From Acidobacteriota bacterium (lineage in GTDB: Bacteria > Acidobacteriota > Thermoanaerobaculia > Multivoradales > Multivoraceae), in the NCBI GenBank assembly GCA_029263415.1, contig JAJCXN010000056.1:124001-188000 (forward strand): a stretch of 64,000 bases of DNA, written 5' to 3'. Shown here in pieces: positions 50,101 through 58,226 of the stretch; the first letter of the stretch is position 1, and the number at the start of each line of letters is the position of its first letter. A program made the translations under genes and the position numbers. The notes beneath the pieces were generated by a model. It searched no databases. It had not been told where the DNA came from and worked only from the letters and a program-made list of their open reading frames with translations.

Positions 50101-50253
50101 CGTCGCAACTCCCGACGCTTCCGCCGTTGTTTTGAGAGCCGCGAGCAGCTCCCGTACACGCTCAGCGCCGTGGGCTTGTTCGACGGCAGCTAGGGACTCC
50201 CGCCACTCCTCGAGTTCTTGGTTCCAGGCGTGATCTTGGCTTGTTTTGGTCAT
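47194..50253 (-). CDS. aceE: Pyruvate dehydrogenase E1 component (homodimeric type) with ~90-residue low-complexity insertion
   Basis: The 1019-residue protein matches homodimeric AceE: FWQAPTASMGLSTVSSIYQARF, the thiamine diphosphate motif GDGEADEP (238-245) ending in NCNLQRLDGPV, VILFKTIKGYGLGERAEGQNTAHQKK, and SLMSYDPAFGYEVAVIV. It decarboxylates pyruvate to feed the pyruvate dehydrogenase complex. Between YTMPSM...REVA and TVEEGILRG, residues about 749-838 are low-complexity (acidic, then PAQPT repeated three times), which is absent from E. coli AceE (887 residues). No E2 or E3 gene is adjacent. No ribosome-binding site is seen. Confidence 0.95.
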   Translation of the reverse strand: MTKTSQDHAWNQELEEWRESLAAVEQAHGAERVRELLAALKTTAEASGVATAPDTLETPYKNTIAATDQPAYPGDEQLEERIENIVRWNAMAMVLRANDSGSGVGGHIATYASAATMLEVGFNHFFRGREAPSDGNPLGYGGDLVNIQAHASPGVYARAFLEGRLSEVQLHNFRRELQDGGGLCSYPHPRRMPGFWQAPTASMGLSTVSSIYQARFSRYLENRGLKPKNGGHVWNFIGDGEADEPEVMGTIAIAAREQLDNLTLCVNCNLQRLDGPVRGNGKIIQELEGIFRGAGWHVIKVIWGSEWDSLIARDVNGVLQHRMEEVVDGDYQRYSTLSGKEVREHWLRTSSPADRKELEEIMNSLSDEAIRTIKRGGHDRRKVYAAYEEAVRIKGKPTVILFKTIKGYGLGERAEGQNTAHQKKKMNDAERTECARAFGIPLAAQEIERADLYSPPEESREVVYLKSRRDALGGYLPRRSVDGPSLKTPNLDTFQLLVDGSGDRQISTTMAMVRLLAKLLRDDEVGKYVVPIVPDEARTFGMDGLFRQAGIYSHVGQRYTPVDANTVLPYREAKDGQILQEGICEAGALASFISAGTAYANFGVPTIPFYVFYSIFGFQRVGDLIWAAADQLCKGFLLGGTAGRTTLNGEGLQHQDGHSHLVAQTVPSLMSYDPAFGYEVAVIVREGIRRMYEEDENLFYYLTLYNENYTMPSMEQALGNVHLLDDREDLWAPARSAASAARMLREVAGDPIASAGAADDEQVGDGVAASTPSGTAVDEDADASSLEQPLSEPPSPAQPTPAQPTPAQPTLKRSTAPTRATSKARNPEPLPPLETLATVEEGILRGMYLFKRSELPVRRSVGQVQLLGSGSLLQQALRAQQLLADFEVAADVWSVTSYGRLHRNAAEMERWRRLNPAGDQLPSYLETILSGVEGPFVAVSDYQRLVPDSIARWFPGRFISLGTDGFGLSESRDDLRSWFEVSGEHVAFAALGALCEEGKIMAKRVRDAGNGWGVRARQE
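47825..47869 (-). repeat. Three 15-bp units encoding PAQPT
   Basis: Two perfect copies of a 15-bp unit (GTTGGCTGCGCTGGA on the plus strand) and one diverged copy encode PAQPT three times within the E1 insertion. The near-perfect match suggests recent expansion. Confidence 0.8.
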
Positions 50254-50454
50254 GGCTCTAGGGGGTGTGTTGTACAGCGCTCACCGGCCTACCCGGGCAT
50301 TTTGATCGGAGAGTAGCAAGCCTGGCATACAACGGCAGTGGTCAATTTGTCTGTACTCGCTGAAGGTTCCAGCATCGCCAATTCCGTTTAGAAGAGTATG
50401 GCTCCGACCGACATGCGGTTGAGAGCCGGCATAACAAGAGACTAGGGGACACAA

Positions 50455-51267
50455 ATGTCAGTGCAGCAACCAACGAAGAAGAAGCGGGCGAAACTCAAGG
50501 CCAAGATCCAGAAGGCGCGGGCAGTTCGATCGCGAGTGCAAGACAACAAGCCCACGCGGACCTCTCCACCACCGGCGCTCCAGGACCATCTGAGCTATGA
50601 GTCCATCAACCTACGGATCAACGAGATCCGGTGCGTCACAACCACCAAGGAGATCAGTCAAGACAACATCGTGGCCGCCGCGGTCAAGGCACAGAGCGCT
50701 CTGGAGTCCAAGGGCGGAAAGATGAAGCTGGCGGCACGGGCCGAAGCAGGGGACAGTCACGATCTAGGGAAGTTCAAGAAGGGTGAGCGCAAGAAGTATC
50801 CGAAGACACGGGTCGTTGCCCGGTTCTCTCCGGGAATGGCCAAGCAAGAGTGGCCGCGCTACTACGTCGCTGCACTGCTCCTGATTGAGCAGGACGAAGG
50901 CGCCATTGGAGCGGTGGTTAACAGCGCCGTTAAGAGCGTTGAAAAACAGGTCGCCGGCGCCATCCGCACCGCCGCCTCGGCCGCGGCCACCACCACTCTT
51001 TCCGCCGTCGCGGCAGGAGCAGCCGCAGGTTCAGCCATCCCGATCGTCGGCACTGCCTTGGGAGCTGCAGCAGGCGTCGCGGTCAAGCTCGCCTTCAGCG
51101 AGATCAAGAAGGCGCGCGCGGATGACGTCTTCGATCCCGAGCACGTTGAGCTCCGGCTAGAGAAGTTCCCCGCCGAGCCCGGCGAGATCGAAGGTACCCG
51201 GAAGACGGCAACCTTCCGCGGATTCAAGGGCGTCTACAAAGTCACGTACTCGTGGGCCGCACGCTAG
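50455..51267 (+). CDS. Glycine-zipper/alanine-rich protein of unknown function (first gene of two-gene cassette)
   Basis: The 270-residue protein starts with a lysine- and arginine-rich stretch (KKKRAKLKAKIQKARAVRSRV). A polar middle follows, then a long G/A-rich segment (about 150-218) with AAGAAAGSAIPIVGTALGAAAGVAV in its centre, a glycine-zipper pattern of the kind that inserts in membranes or forms pores. The C-terminal 50 residues are beta-rich and polar. There is no signal peptide. I do not recognise the family. An AGGGGAC sequence precedes the ATG. It is followed after 34 bases by the YkuD-like gene, almost certainly in one operon. It might be a toxin-like effector or a scaffold; this is inference. 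Confidence 0.7.
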   Translation: MSVQQPTKKKRAKLKAKIQKARAVRSRVQDNKPTRTSPPPALQDHLSYESINLRINEIRCVTTTKEISQDNIVAAAVKAQSALESKGGKMKLAARAEAGDSHDLGKFKKGERKKYPKTRVVARFSPGMAKQEWPRYYVAALLLIEQDEGAIGAVVNSAVKSVEKQVAGAIRTAASAAATTTLSAVAAGAAAGSAIPIVGTALGAAAGVAVKLAFSEIKKARADDVFDPEHVELRLEKFPAEPGEIEGTRKTATFRGFKGVYKVTYSWAAR

Positions 51268-51301
51268 ACCGCGACCAAAAGCAAGCACAAGGAGACACAT
51301 T

Positions 51302-52408
51302 ATGAGCACCTGGAACCTAAGAAACACTGACGAATCCGACCTTTACGATCACCTAAGGAGTGTCATCAAGCGCACTCTTGCGGAGAACCAAAGTCGCAAC
51401 GAATCAGCCTGCACCAGGCACGGCTGGTCCATGTCTGACTTTCACTTCGATGACGGCGATGGCCGCATCAACCTGCTCGGCGCGCGCGGATTCAAGCGAG
51501 ACACGTTGCAGCCATGCACCAGCTCCAGCCTCGCCTGGGACGACACCATGTTCGTGATCTTCAAAGAGAACGATCGCAAGCGCGTGAAGTCATACCACCT
51601 CAACACCGAACAGAACAGCATCGACCCAAACACCGATCCGCAAGGAGGCTTGTCCTTCCTGATGGAAGGGACACATCGCTACCGGCTCGGTCATCACGGC
51701 AGCAGCCGACAGCGAGCCCTGGAACCGGACGACGTAGTGGAAACGCTATGGGACAAGAACCAGAACTTCAAAGACGACGAAGGTACTGGTTCGCAGTGGA
51801 TCGGCACCATCAACATCCACTATGGCGGAGACGGTACTTCACCTGAGGGCTGGTCCGCAGGGTGCCAGACCATTAAGAACCAAGCTGACTATGATGCGTT
51901 TAGAGAGTGCGTCGAAACCGACATCAGCATCAAGGGGAGCATCAACAACGAGTTCGCACGACGTCCTTCGGTCGATGGGGATCGAGTGGTGATCTACACG
52001 TTGGTGAAGGGCGAAGCCCTCGCGCCCAACTCGGATCAACCCGCCTCAGACGCCGAGCCCATCTCTCAAGAGCCTGTCAGCGACATCGTGCCACCACCCC
52101 CTGGCGGCAAACCGAACGGAAGACGAGGATCCCGTGGCGGAGGTAAGCCCAAAGGCGCTCCGAAGCACCGCGATCCGAACACTCGGCCAGTGTTGCAGAT
52201 CGGCAGCCAAGGTGACGATGTGAGTGCGCTGCAACGTCGGCTCAGTCGCTTCGGATTTGACGCAGGCACCGTCGATGGCATCTTTGGCAGCGACACCGAA
52301 CGAGCGGTACGCGGGTTCCAATCAGCCAAAAAGCTCCCAGCAGATGGGATCGTGGGCGCAAAAACATGGGCCGCGCTCAGTCAGGGACGCAGGAGGAGAG
52401 CAAGCTAG
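51302..52408 (+). CDS. YkuD-like (putative Cys catalytic) protein with C-terminal peptidoglycan-binding domain
   Basis: The 368-residue protein starts with AAGGAG seven bases before the ATG. Its N-terminal 250 residues are an unclassified domain with IHYGGDGTSPEGWSAGCQTI: His173 and Cys188 in an H...SxGC arrangement, like the catalytic motif of YkuD L,D-transpeptidases. A linker rich in P, G and R (about 250-290) follows. Residues about 295-368 are a PG_binding_1 domain (IGSQGDDVSALQRRLSRFGFD, GIFGSDTERAVRGFQ, GIVGAKTWAAL). There is no signal peptide, so it may leave the cell by another route or act after lysis. It is the second gene of the cassette and is closed by an 11-bp hairpin. Murein hydrolysis or crosslinking is likely. 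Confidence 0.8.
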   Translation: MSTWNLRNTDESDLYDHLRSVIKRTLAENQSRNESACTRHGWSMSDFHFDDGDGRINLLGARGFKRDTLQPCTSSSLAWDDTMFVIFKENDRKRVKSYHLNTEQNSIDPNTDPQGGLSFLMEGTHRYRLGHHGSSRQRALEPDDVVETLWDKNQNFKDDEGTGSQWIGTINIHYGGDGTSPEGWSAGCQTIKNQADYDAFRECVETDISIKGSINNEFARRPSVDGDRVVIYTLVKGEALAPNSDQPASDAEPISQEPVSDIVPPPPGGKPNGRRGSRGGGKPKGAPKHRDPNTRPVLQIGSQGDDVSALQRRLSRFGFDAGTVDGIFGSDTERAVRGFQSAKKLPADGIVGAKTWAALSQGRRRRAS

Positions 52409-52422
52409 GCCACGCGCGCCGG

Positions 52423-52451
52423 CGGCGGCAGGCATTCCCGGCCTGCCGCCG
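52423..52451 (+). terminator. Strong 11-bp hairpin closing the two-gene cassette
   Basis: CGGCGGCAGGC and GCCTGCCGCCG form a perfect 11-bp GC-rich stem with a 7-nt loop, 15 bases after the YkuD-like stop. It is the strongest stem I found in the window. No T-tract follows. Confidence 0.65.
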
Positions 52452-52676
52452 AACATCCGAATGGCGATTGTGGACTGCGTGCGAACAGATCGGGCGGAGG
52501 TCTGCCTTTAGGCGAGCCGCGAGCCTCCTTCACTCGAAGAATCACCGGGCACTGCTCGCGTTCACGATTGATGAGTCAAATCGCCTCCGTTGCAACCCGG
52601 ACGTTGATAAATTGCACGTTCGTCGACTCGCGTCAGCCGCACCCACTCTGGCGGCGCGACCATCGGTTGTACCTGC

Positions 52677-53522
52677 ATGCCCACCAGCCCTACCTCCACG
52701 CCCACCCCCCGCGTCCGCGTCATCGCGCCGCGCAAGCGTCTCGAGCTGATCGACCTGGGCGAGCTCTGGGAGTATCGCGACCTCTTCTATTTCATGGTGC
52801 GCCGAGAAATCCGATCTCGCTACGCACAAACAGTCCTTGGATTCGGGTGGGCGATCGTCCGCCCGACAGTAACTATGCTGCTAATGAGCGTGGTGTTTGG
52901 CGGTTTGGCCAAGATTCAAAGCGATGGAGTTCCCTACCCTCTCTTCTCCTTCGCAGCCCTGCTTCCATGGACCTTCTTCTCCAGCGCAACGTCTACTGCG
53001 GCTGGCAGCCTGGTGGGCAACAGCATGATCTCGAAGGTCTACTTCCCCCGACTGATCGTCCCCATGACACCGGTCCTCTCGAACCTCGTCGACTTCGCCA
53101 TCGCCTCGGTGATCATGGCAGTGCTCATGATCTACTACGGAACAGTACCCACTGCAGGCATCGTGGTGTTGCCTCTCCTAATCCTGCTGATGGTCCTCAC
53201 TGCAACTGGCATCGGCATGTGGTTTTCAGCGTTGGCGGTTCAGTTTCGAGACCTCAAGTACGCGATGACCTTCGTCGTACAGCTAATGATGTACGCGGCA
53301 CCCGTGGTTTGGGCGGCATCGGCCATTCCCGAGAAGTATCGACTGCTCTACGGTCTCTATCCGATGGCTGGCGTTATCGAAGGTTTCCGATCCGCCTTGC
53401 TTGGCACCAACCCCATGCCGCTCGACCTGTTGGCCAGCGGCACCGCTTCTGCCCTGGTGATCTTCATTTCGGGCGCCATGTACTTTCGTCATCGCGAGCA
53501 TCTGTTCGCGGACGTCGCCTGA
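52677..53522 (+). CDS. ABC-2 type polysaccharide export permease (Wzm/TagG-like)
   Basis: The 281-residue protein has an N-terminal cytoplasmic arm (LIDLGELWEYRDLFYFMVRREIRSRY), then about six membrane helices with QTVLGFGWAIVRPTVTMLLMSVVFG and FAALLPWTFFSSATSTAAGSLVGN, the ABC-2 permease pattern for O-antigen or teichoic-acid export. It pairs with the ATPase 34 bases downstream. The ATG at 52677 has no clear ribosome-binding site. No glycosyltransferase is near, so the exported polymer cannot be named. Confidence 0.93.
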   Translation: MPTSPTSTPTPRVRVIAPRKRLELIDLGELWEYRDLFYFMVRREIRSRYAQTVLGFGWAIVRPTVTMLLMSVVFGGLAKIQSDGVPYPLFSFAALLPWTFFSSATSTAAGSLVGNSMISKVYFPRLIVPMTPVLSNLVDFAIASVIMAVLMIYYGTVPTAGIVVLPLLILLMVLTATGIGMWFSALAVQFRDLKYAMTFVVQLMMYAAPVVWAASAIPEKYRLLYGLYPMAGVIEGFRSALLGTNPMPLDLLASGTASALVIFISGAMYFRHREHLFADVA

Positions 53523-53556
53523 ACCTAATGACTGAGCACTCCTCGAGGGTTTCTCG

Positions 53557-54837
53557 ATGACCGACGCCATTCGAGTCGAAGGCTTAGCCAAGGCCTACCG
53601 TCTTGGCGTGCGCGATGAGACGCACGACACCTTCGCCGCGATGCTGGGATCCTGGCTCAAGGCACCAGCAAGAAACCTCCGACAGCTCCGGAGGGTTGGG
53701 GATCTCAGCAAAGATCAAGATGCTGCTGATGTCGTCTGGGCGCTCCGCGATATCGACCTGCGTATCGCGACCGGCGAGGTGGTGGGCATCATTGGAAGTA
53801 ACGGCGCAGGCAAGTCGACCCTGCTCAAGGTGCTGTCAGGCATCACCAAACCCACCATCGGCACCGCCACCATTCGAGGCCGGGTCGGCAGCTTGCTCGA
53901 GGTGGGGACGGGCTTTCATCCCGACCTCACGGGTCGCGAGAACGTGTACCTCAACGGCACCATCCTGGGAATGACAAAGTCCGAGATCGACGAGAAGTTT
54001 GACGAGATCGTGGCTTTTTCAGAGGTGGAACGATTCATCGATACTCCCACCAAGCGGTTCTCGTCGGGCATGGTGGTGCGACTCGCTTTCTCGGTCGCCG
54101 CGCATCTCGAACCAGAAATCCTGATGATCGACGAAGTCTTGGCCGTCGGCGACGTCTCCTTCCAGCGCAAATGCCTGGGTCGGATGGGCGAGGTGGCCAG
54201 CGCAGGGCGCACCGTAGTGTTTGTCAGCCACAACGTCGCGACTATTGAAGCTCTGTGTGATCGTGTTGTGGTCATCGAACAAGGCCGCGTAGCCTTTGAT
54301 GGCGACACCCTAGGTGGAATCCAGCGGTATCTCGAAGGCGCCGCAGATTTCGACAGTGAAATCGATCTGACTAATCACCCACGCCGGCGCCCGAACAAGC
54401 GTCCCCTTCTGCGCAAGCTACGCATCACGGATTCGGCAGGCGAGCTCGCCACCGCCTTCAGGCTCAACGAAGATGTCGTGTTCGAGGTCGATGTGGACCC
54501 GCTCAACAGCGTTTACCCTGAAGGAGTGCTGTTCATCACCCTGATCTCGAGTCGAGGTCAGGTGGCAACCGTTCTGAGATCGGACGTGCAATCCCACATT
54601 GATACCCGCATTGACGAACCCCTGCGCTTTCGCTGCGTCCTGCAGCGGCTGCGACTGATGCCGGGCGACTACAAGGTCCTCTTGGGCTTCACCGACGTGC
54701 ACACATCCCTCGACGGGATCGACGACGTGACCACCATCGAGGTCCGGGTAACCGATGTCTACGGCACCGGGCTCGCGGACAAGATGCGAGAGGGCACCCT
54801 GATGGCCGACGTCGAGTGGAGCGCTGAGTCGATCTAG
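53557..54837 (+). CDS. ABC-type polysaccharide export ATPase with C-terminal Wzt-like domain
   Basis: The 426-residue protein has Walker A GSNGAGKST (80-88), the FSSGMVVRLAFS signature and ILMIDEVLAVGD Walker B. From about 270 on is an additional beta-rich domain (FRLNEDVVFEVDVDPLNSV, VATVLRSDVQSH), as in Wzt proteins that bind the modified non-reducing end of O-antigen before export. GAGGG lies before the ATG. It forms an exporter with the upstream permease. Confidence 0.95.
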   Translation: MTDAIRVEGLAKAYRLGVRDETHDTFAAMLGSWLKAPARNLRQLRRVGDLSKDQDAADVVWALRDIDLRIATGEVVGIIGSNGAGKSTLLKVLSGITKPTIGTATIRGRVGSLLEVGTGFHPDLTGRENVYLNGTILGMTKSEIDEKFDEIVAFSEVERFIDTPTKRFSSGMVVRLAFSVAAHLEPEILMIDEVLAVGDVSFQRKCLGRMGEVASAGRTVVFVSHNVATIEALCDRVVVIEQGRVAFDGDTLGGIQRYLEGAADFDSEIDLTNHPRRRPNKRPLLRKLRITDSAGELATAFRLNEDVVFEVDVDPLNSVYPEGVLFITLISSRGQVATVLRSDVQSHIDTRIDEPLRFRCVLQRLRLMPGDYKVLLGFTDVHTSLDGIDDVTTIEVRVTDVYGTGLADKMREGTLMADVEWSAESI

Positions 54838-54919
54838 CGTGCCTCGAGCATCGAAGTTGGGCCGCATCTCGTCGCGCATCAACTCACTGGGGCCTATGCC
54901 CTCCTAGGAGCTTCCTCCT

Positions 54920-54946
54920 GGAACAAAGCGTAGGGCGATATCGTTC
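54920..54946 (+). promoter_or_regulatory. GGAACAAA / GCGATATCGTTC element, first copy (upstream of VWA protein 1)
   Basis: GGAACAAA (54920-54927), 7 bases, GCGATATCGTTC (54935-54946), then 52 bases to the ATG. The same two elements at identical spacing precede the second VWA gene. GGAAC and CGTTC 17 bp apart resemble a -35/-10 pair for an ECF sigma factor. The CGATATCG core is also a palindrome and could be an operator. Confidence 0.6.
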
Positions 54947-54998
54947 AGTTGCAACGACAGCCTGCCTTGTTCCCAACTTCCCCACCCAAGGCCCCTCT

Positions 54999-57900
54999 AT
55001 GTCAACTCTTCCCCGATTCCTGGTTGGCCTACTCGCCACTACCGGGCTCACTACGACTAGGCTCGCCACTACCGGGCTCGCCATTGCTGGGCTGTCAGTT
55101 GCTGGCCTCACAAGTGCTGGCCTCAACGTCGCTGGCGCGCAAGGAGCCCAAGAAACAGCCACCATCCCGATTCTGGTTGGAGCCCGTGGTGGCGACGCAC
55201 CCCGAGCGGTCGATCCCTTAGACGTCCGTGTAACGGTCGGCGGCACCGCCTCCGCCAGCGAGATCGTGCCAGCCGACAATCGGTTGGTGACGCTCTACCT
55301 CGACGCAGGCCTCTCCTCGAAGGGTACCCTGCAGCGCGCGGCGGATCGCATGATCTCGGCCCTCAGCCCCCTTCTGGACGAAGCCGAATTCGAGATCGTA
55401 GTCGCCGACCCGACACCTCGAGTGCTACTTCCCGCGACTCAGCAACCTCAGACGGCACGCAACGCTCTGGACCGCGTGTTCTTGACCCTCGACGCTGAGG
55501 ATGCCATCGAGCGTCTGCGTCAGGGCTTTCGCACCACCGAAACTCGGCAGCAGGCGAACCCGGCTGAGGTCAGACAAGCCCGGCTCGACAGCGCAGAGGC
55601 CGAAACGCGTGCGCTCAGGCGTCAACACGACCAACTCGTCTTGTGGATGGATCAAGCGCAAGCCGAGCCTGGCCAAGATCGAGTGCTGGTCTATGTCAAC
55701 GACGCACTCGACCTGAATCCATATGACTTCTACTCGCGAGGCGCCGACAGTTCGGAACTCCGCGCGCTGTTGCAGGCCACCAATGCGCGACCAGCGGCCG
55801 CAGAGATCGGCACGATTGCAGCAGCACGGGGTCTTCGGATTGCAACCTTCGCGCTGCCAGGCGAGGGAACCAACGGGCTCGAGTATGCCCCGGACGAAGA
55901 CACTCCAGTCGGGTTTCGCATTCGACTCGGCGGTGGCGGCGGTAACGACGCTGAAACCGAAACCGCACCGAGGCTCTTTGAAACGGATGATGACTCCTGG
56001 TCACAGTTGAGTGATGCCAGCGCCGGCGCAGTGATCGGCAAACCAGTGGGGCGCCGGGGACGAGTCGATACCACCCAAGATCTACTGCAGTTGCTGCGCG
56101 GCGGATTCTTCACTCAAGTGCCGAAACGAGAAGGAGCCGACCTGCAAGTCGCAACCTCTCGCAACGGATGGACGGTAGCCAGCCTCGCTCGAGTGCCCGA
56201 CGTTGCTCCGCGATCTCTCGCCGCAGCTCGGCTACGCCAGGCCTTCAACAACGGCGGCGAATCCGGAGACGACATCGCAATCGATGCGACCCTCGCCTTG
56301 GGCACGGTCGCGGGAGAGCGGGACGCCGCGGAGCTTAGGGTAGATCTCGCCGCGTTCGCTATCGATGGGGAGCAACTCCGCTCAGGGTCGCCACTCCGAC
56401 TATCAGTTGCAGTCCACACTCAAGACGACACGATCACGATCCAGCACTACGATCGTGTTCTACCCGCAGCGCCAACTACCTCCGCTGTCGATTCGGCCAG
56501 TTCACTCGACCCGCTAGACCCGCTCGACTCGTCAGATGCGAGCGACAACGGCGTCGACGCTGACAATCCCATCGACCCAATGATTGAGCGCATCCCACTG
56601 CGCCTGCCTCCAGCCGCCGACACGGTTGCCGTGATCGTGACCGACGTCACCGGGGGACTTTGGGGTCTCGCCTTCGCAGACATCGACGACCAAGAACGCG
56701 ATGCCGCCGTCGCTGCTGCCGAGGCCCGCGAGCGCCCCCGTGCGATCAGCTTGCTCCCGCTCTCGCACGAGCCCAAGACCGGCAAGGTGCGCATCAAGAC
56801 CGAAGTCACCGACGAGGTCTCGCGCGTGTTGTTCTATCTCAACGGCCGTCGTGTCGGTCGCCGCAGTCGCCCGCCCTTCGATGCCGACATTGACTTCGGC
56901 ACCAGAACTCGGACCTCGCAACTTGTGGTCGCAGCGTTTGATCGCAGCGGCAATGAGCTCGATCGCGCGCGAATGCTCATCAACGAGCCACCGCAAAGCT
57001 TCTGGGTCCGCATCACCGAGCCCGACGCCAATGCTTTTGCAGCTGGGCCGGTCGAGGTAGAAGCGCAGCTCAAGGTCCCTGCAACCGCGACCCTGAAGGC
57101 CGTCGATTTCTACTGGAAGGATCGCCTGCTTGAGACTGCCAACGAGCCGCCCTATCGGCGTACCGTGCGCGTGCCGTTGAACGAGCCCGATGGCTTTTTG
57201 AGAGTGGAAGCACGCCTGAACGATGGGCGCATCGCCGAAGATGTCTTGGTCACCGGACAAGCTGGATTCGGCGACACCATCGGCGTCGAACTGGTCGAGC
57301 TCTATGTGGTTGCCACCGATCGTCGAGGCAAACCCGTGCGCGACCTCCAGGAATCCGAGTTCAAGGTGATCGAGGATGGGGATCCTCAAACCCTGGAGTC
57401 ATTTACTGCGGCTGGCAATCTACCGCTCACTTTAGGCCTAGCGATCGACTCGTCGAGCAGCCTGTTCCTCAAGATGCCGGAAGTTAGGCGCGCCGCGGCC
57501 AAGTTCGTTGCCAGCATGCGCGACGGCAAGGATCGAGCGTTCTTAGTCGGCTTCGGTAGCCAGGCCTCGCTCGTTCGGTCCATCACCGGCGACCTGGGAT
57601 CCGTCGAACGCAGCGTCAATCAGCTCGAACCTTACGGTGCAACCGCGGTGTGGGGCGCGATCAATCTTTCACTCGAGCAACTCGAGACGGTCACCGGCCG
57701 GCGCGCCCTAGTGGTCTTCTACGACGGTGATGACGAGGACAGCGAGCGCGACTTTGAACGGTCGATGAAGCTCGCACGACGAGCGCGACTGCCGGTATAT
57801 CTCATCGTACTCAACGATGAAGCGGCACGAACCTCGGGGCGCAGTCTCTCCAGCCGCTCGTTCGCCAACCGGCTAGAGAAGATCGGTCGCGTCGGGGGTG

Positions 57901-58100
57901 GGCGGGTCTACTTTGTTGGGGTCGATGACGAACTCGATCCGATCTTCGAGTCGATCTCAGAAGAACTGCGCAGTCACTATCTGCTGACCTACTATCCACA
58001 GCTCGAGCCAGGCGGCCCGTTGTGGCGACCGGTTGAAGTAGGTGTTGAGCGTCGCGGGATCGATGCGCGCACGGTCGAAGGGCGAGAGCTCGAACCCTGA
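54999..58100 (+). CDS. Very large exported VWA-domain protein 1
   Basis: The 1033-residue protein has an unusual signal sequence whose hydrophobic part (about 12-46) is made of seven five-residue units, mostly L-x-x-A/T-G. A first part of about 450 residues is unclassified; then come Ig-like blocks (VLFYLNGRRVGRRSRPPFD, VDFYWKDRLLETANEPPYR). From about 765 on is a VWA domain of the acidobacterial VWFA-related type: LYVVATDRRGKPVRDLQESEF, MIDAS DSSSS (817-821) and later YDGDDED. Such proteins bind metal-dependent ligands outside the cell. It is paralogous to the next gene in order and length. AAGG lies before the ATG. Confidence 0.82.
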   Translation: MSTLPRFLVGLLATTGLTTTRLATTGLAIAGLSVAGLTSAGLNVAGAQGAQETATIPILVGARGGDAPRAVDPLDVRVTVGGTASASEIVPADNRLVTLYLDAGLSSKGTLQRAADRMISALSPLLDEAEFEIVVADPTPRVLLPATQQPQTARNALDRVFLTLDAEDAIERLRQGFRTTETRQQANPAEVRQARLDSAEAETRALRRQHDQLVLWMDQAQAEPGQDRVLVYVNDALDLNPYDFYSRGADSSELRALLQATNARPAAAEIGTIAAARGLRIATFALPGEGTNGLEYAPDEDTPVGFRIRLGGGGGNDAETETAPRLFETDDDSWSQLSDASAGAVIGKPVGRRGRVDTTQDLLQLLRGGFFTQVPKREGADLQVATSRNGWTVASLARVPDVAPRSLAAARLRQAFNNGGESGDDIAIDATLALGTVAGERDAAELRVDLAAFAIDGEQLRSGSPLRLSVAVHTQDDTITIQHYDRVLPAAPTTSAVDSASSLDPLDPLDSSDASDNGVDADNPIDPMIERIPLRLPPAADTVAVIVTDVTGGLWGLAFADIDDQERDAAVAAAEARERPRAISLLPLSHEPKTGKVRIKTEVTDEVSRVLFYLNGRRVGRRSRPPFDADIDFGTRTRTSQLVVAAFDRSGNELDRARMLINEPPQSFWVRITEPDANAFAAGPVEVEAQLKVPATATLKAVDFYWKDRLLETANEPPYRRTVRVPLNEPDGFLRVEARLNDGRIAEDVLVTGQAGFGDTIGVELVELYVVATDRRGKPVRDLQESEFKVIEDGDPQTLESFTAAGNLPLTLGLAIDSSSSLFLKMPEVRRAAAKFVASMRDGKDRAFLVGFGSQASLVRSITGDLGSVERSVNQLEPYGATAVWGAINLSLEQLETVTGRRALVVFYDGDDEDSERDFERSMKLARRARLPVYLIVLNDEAARTSGRSLSSRSFANRLEKIGRVGGGRVYFVGVDDELDPIFESISEELRSHYLLTYYPQLEPGGPLWRPVEVGVERRGIDARTVEGRELEP
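55032..55136 (+). repeat. Seven 15-bp units in the VWA protein 1 signal peptide
   Basis: Units of 15 bp from CTCGCCACTACCGGG to CTCAACGTCGCTGGC encode LATTG, LTTTR, LATTG, LAIAG, LSVAG, LTSAG, LNVAG. Units 1 and 3 are identical. Total length is 105 bp. Confidence 0.8.
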
Positions 58101-58149
58101 TCGTTGGGTGGGGCTCCACCAAGCGTCTCGCCGAAGACTAAACGGTGAA

Positions 58150-58176
58150 GGAACAAACGGCTGAGCGATATCGTTC
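58150..58176 (+). promoter_or_regulatory. GGAACAAA / GCGATATCGTTC element, second copy (upstream of VWA protein 2)
   Basis: GGAACAAA (58150-58157), 7 bases, GCGATATCGTTC (58165-58176), 50 bases before the ATG. The 8-mer and 12-mer are identical to those upstream of the first VWA gene, while the 7 bases between and the flanks differ. This indicates selection on the two elements. Confidence 0.6.
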
Positions 58177-58226
58177 TGGCAGCAGCGCAATACCGCGCCT
58201 TCCCTCTCACTCACCAAAGCTGCCCA

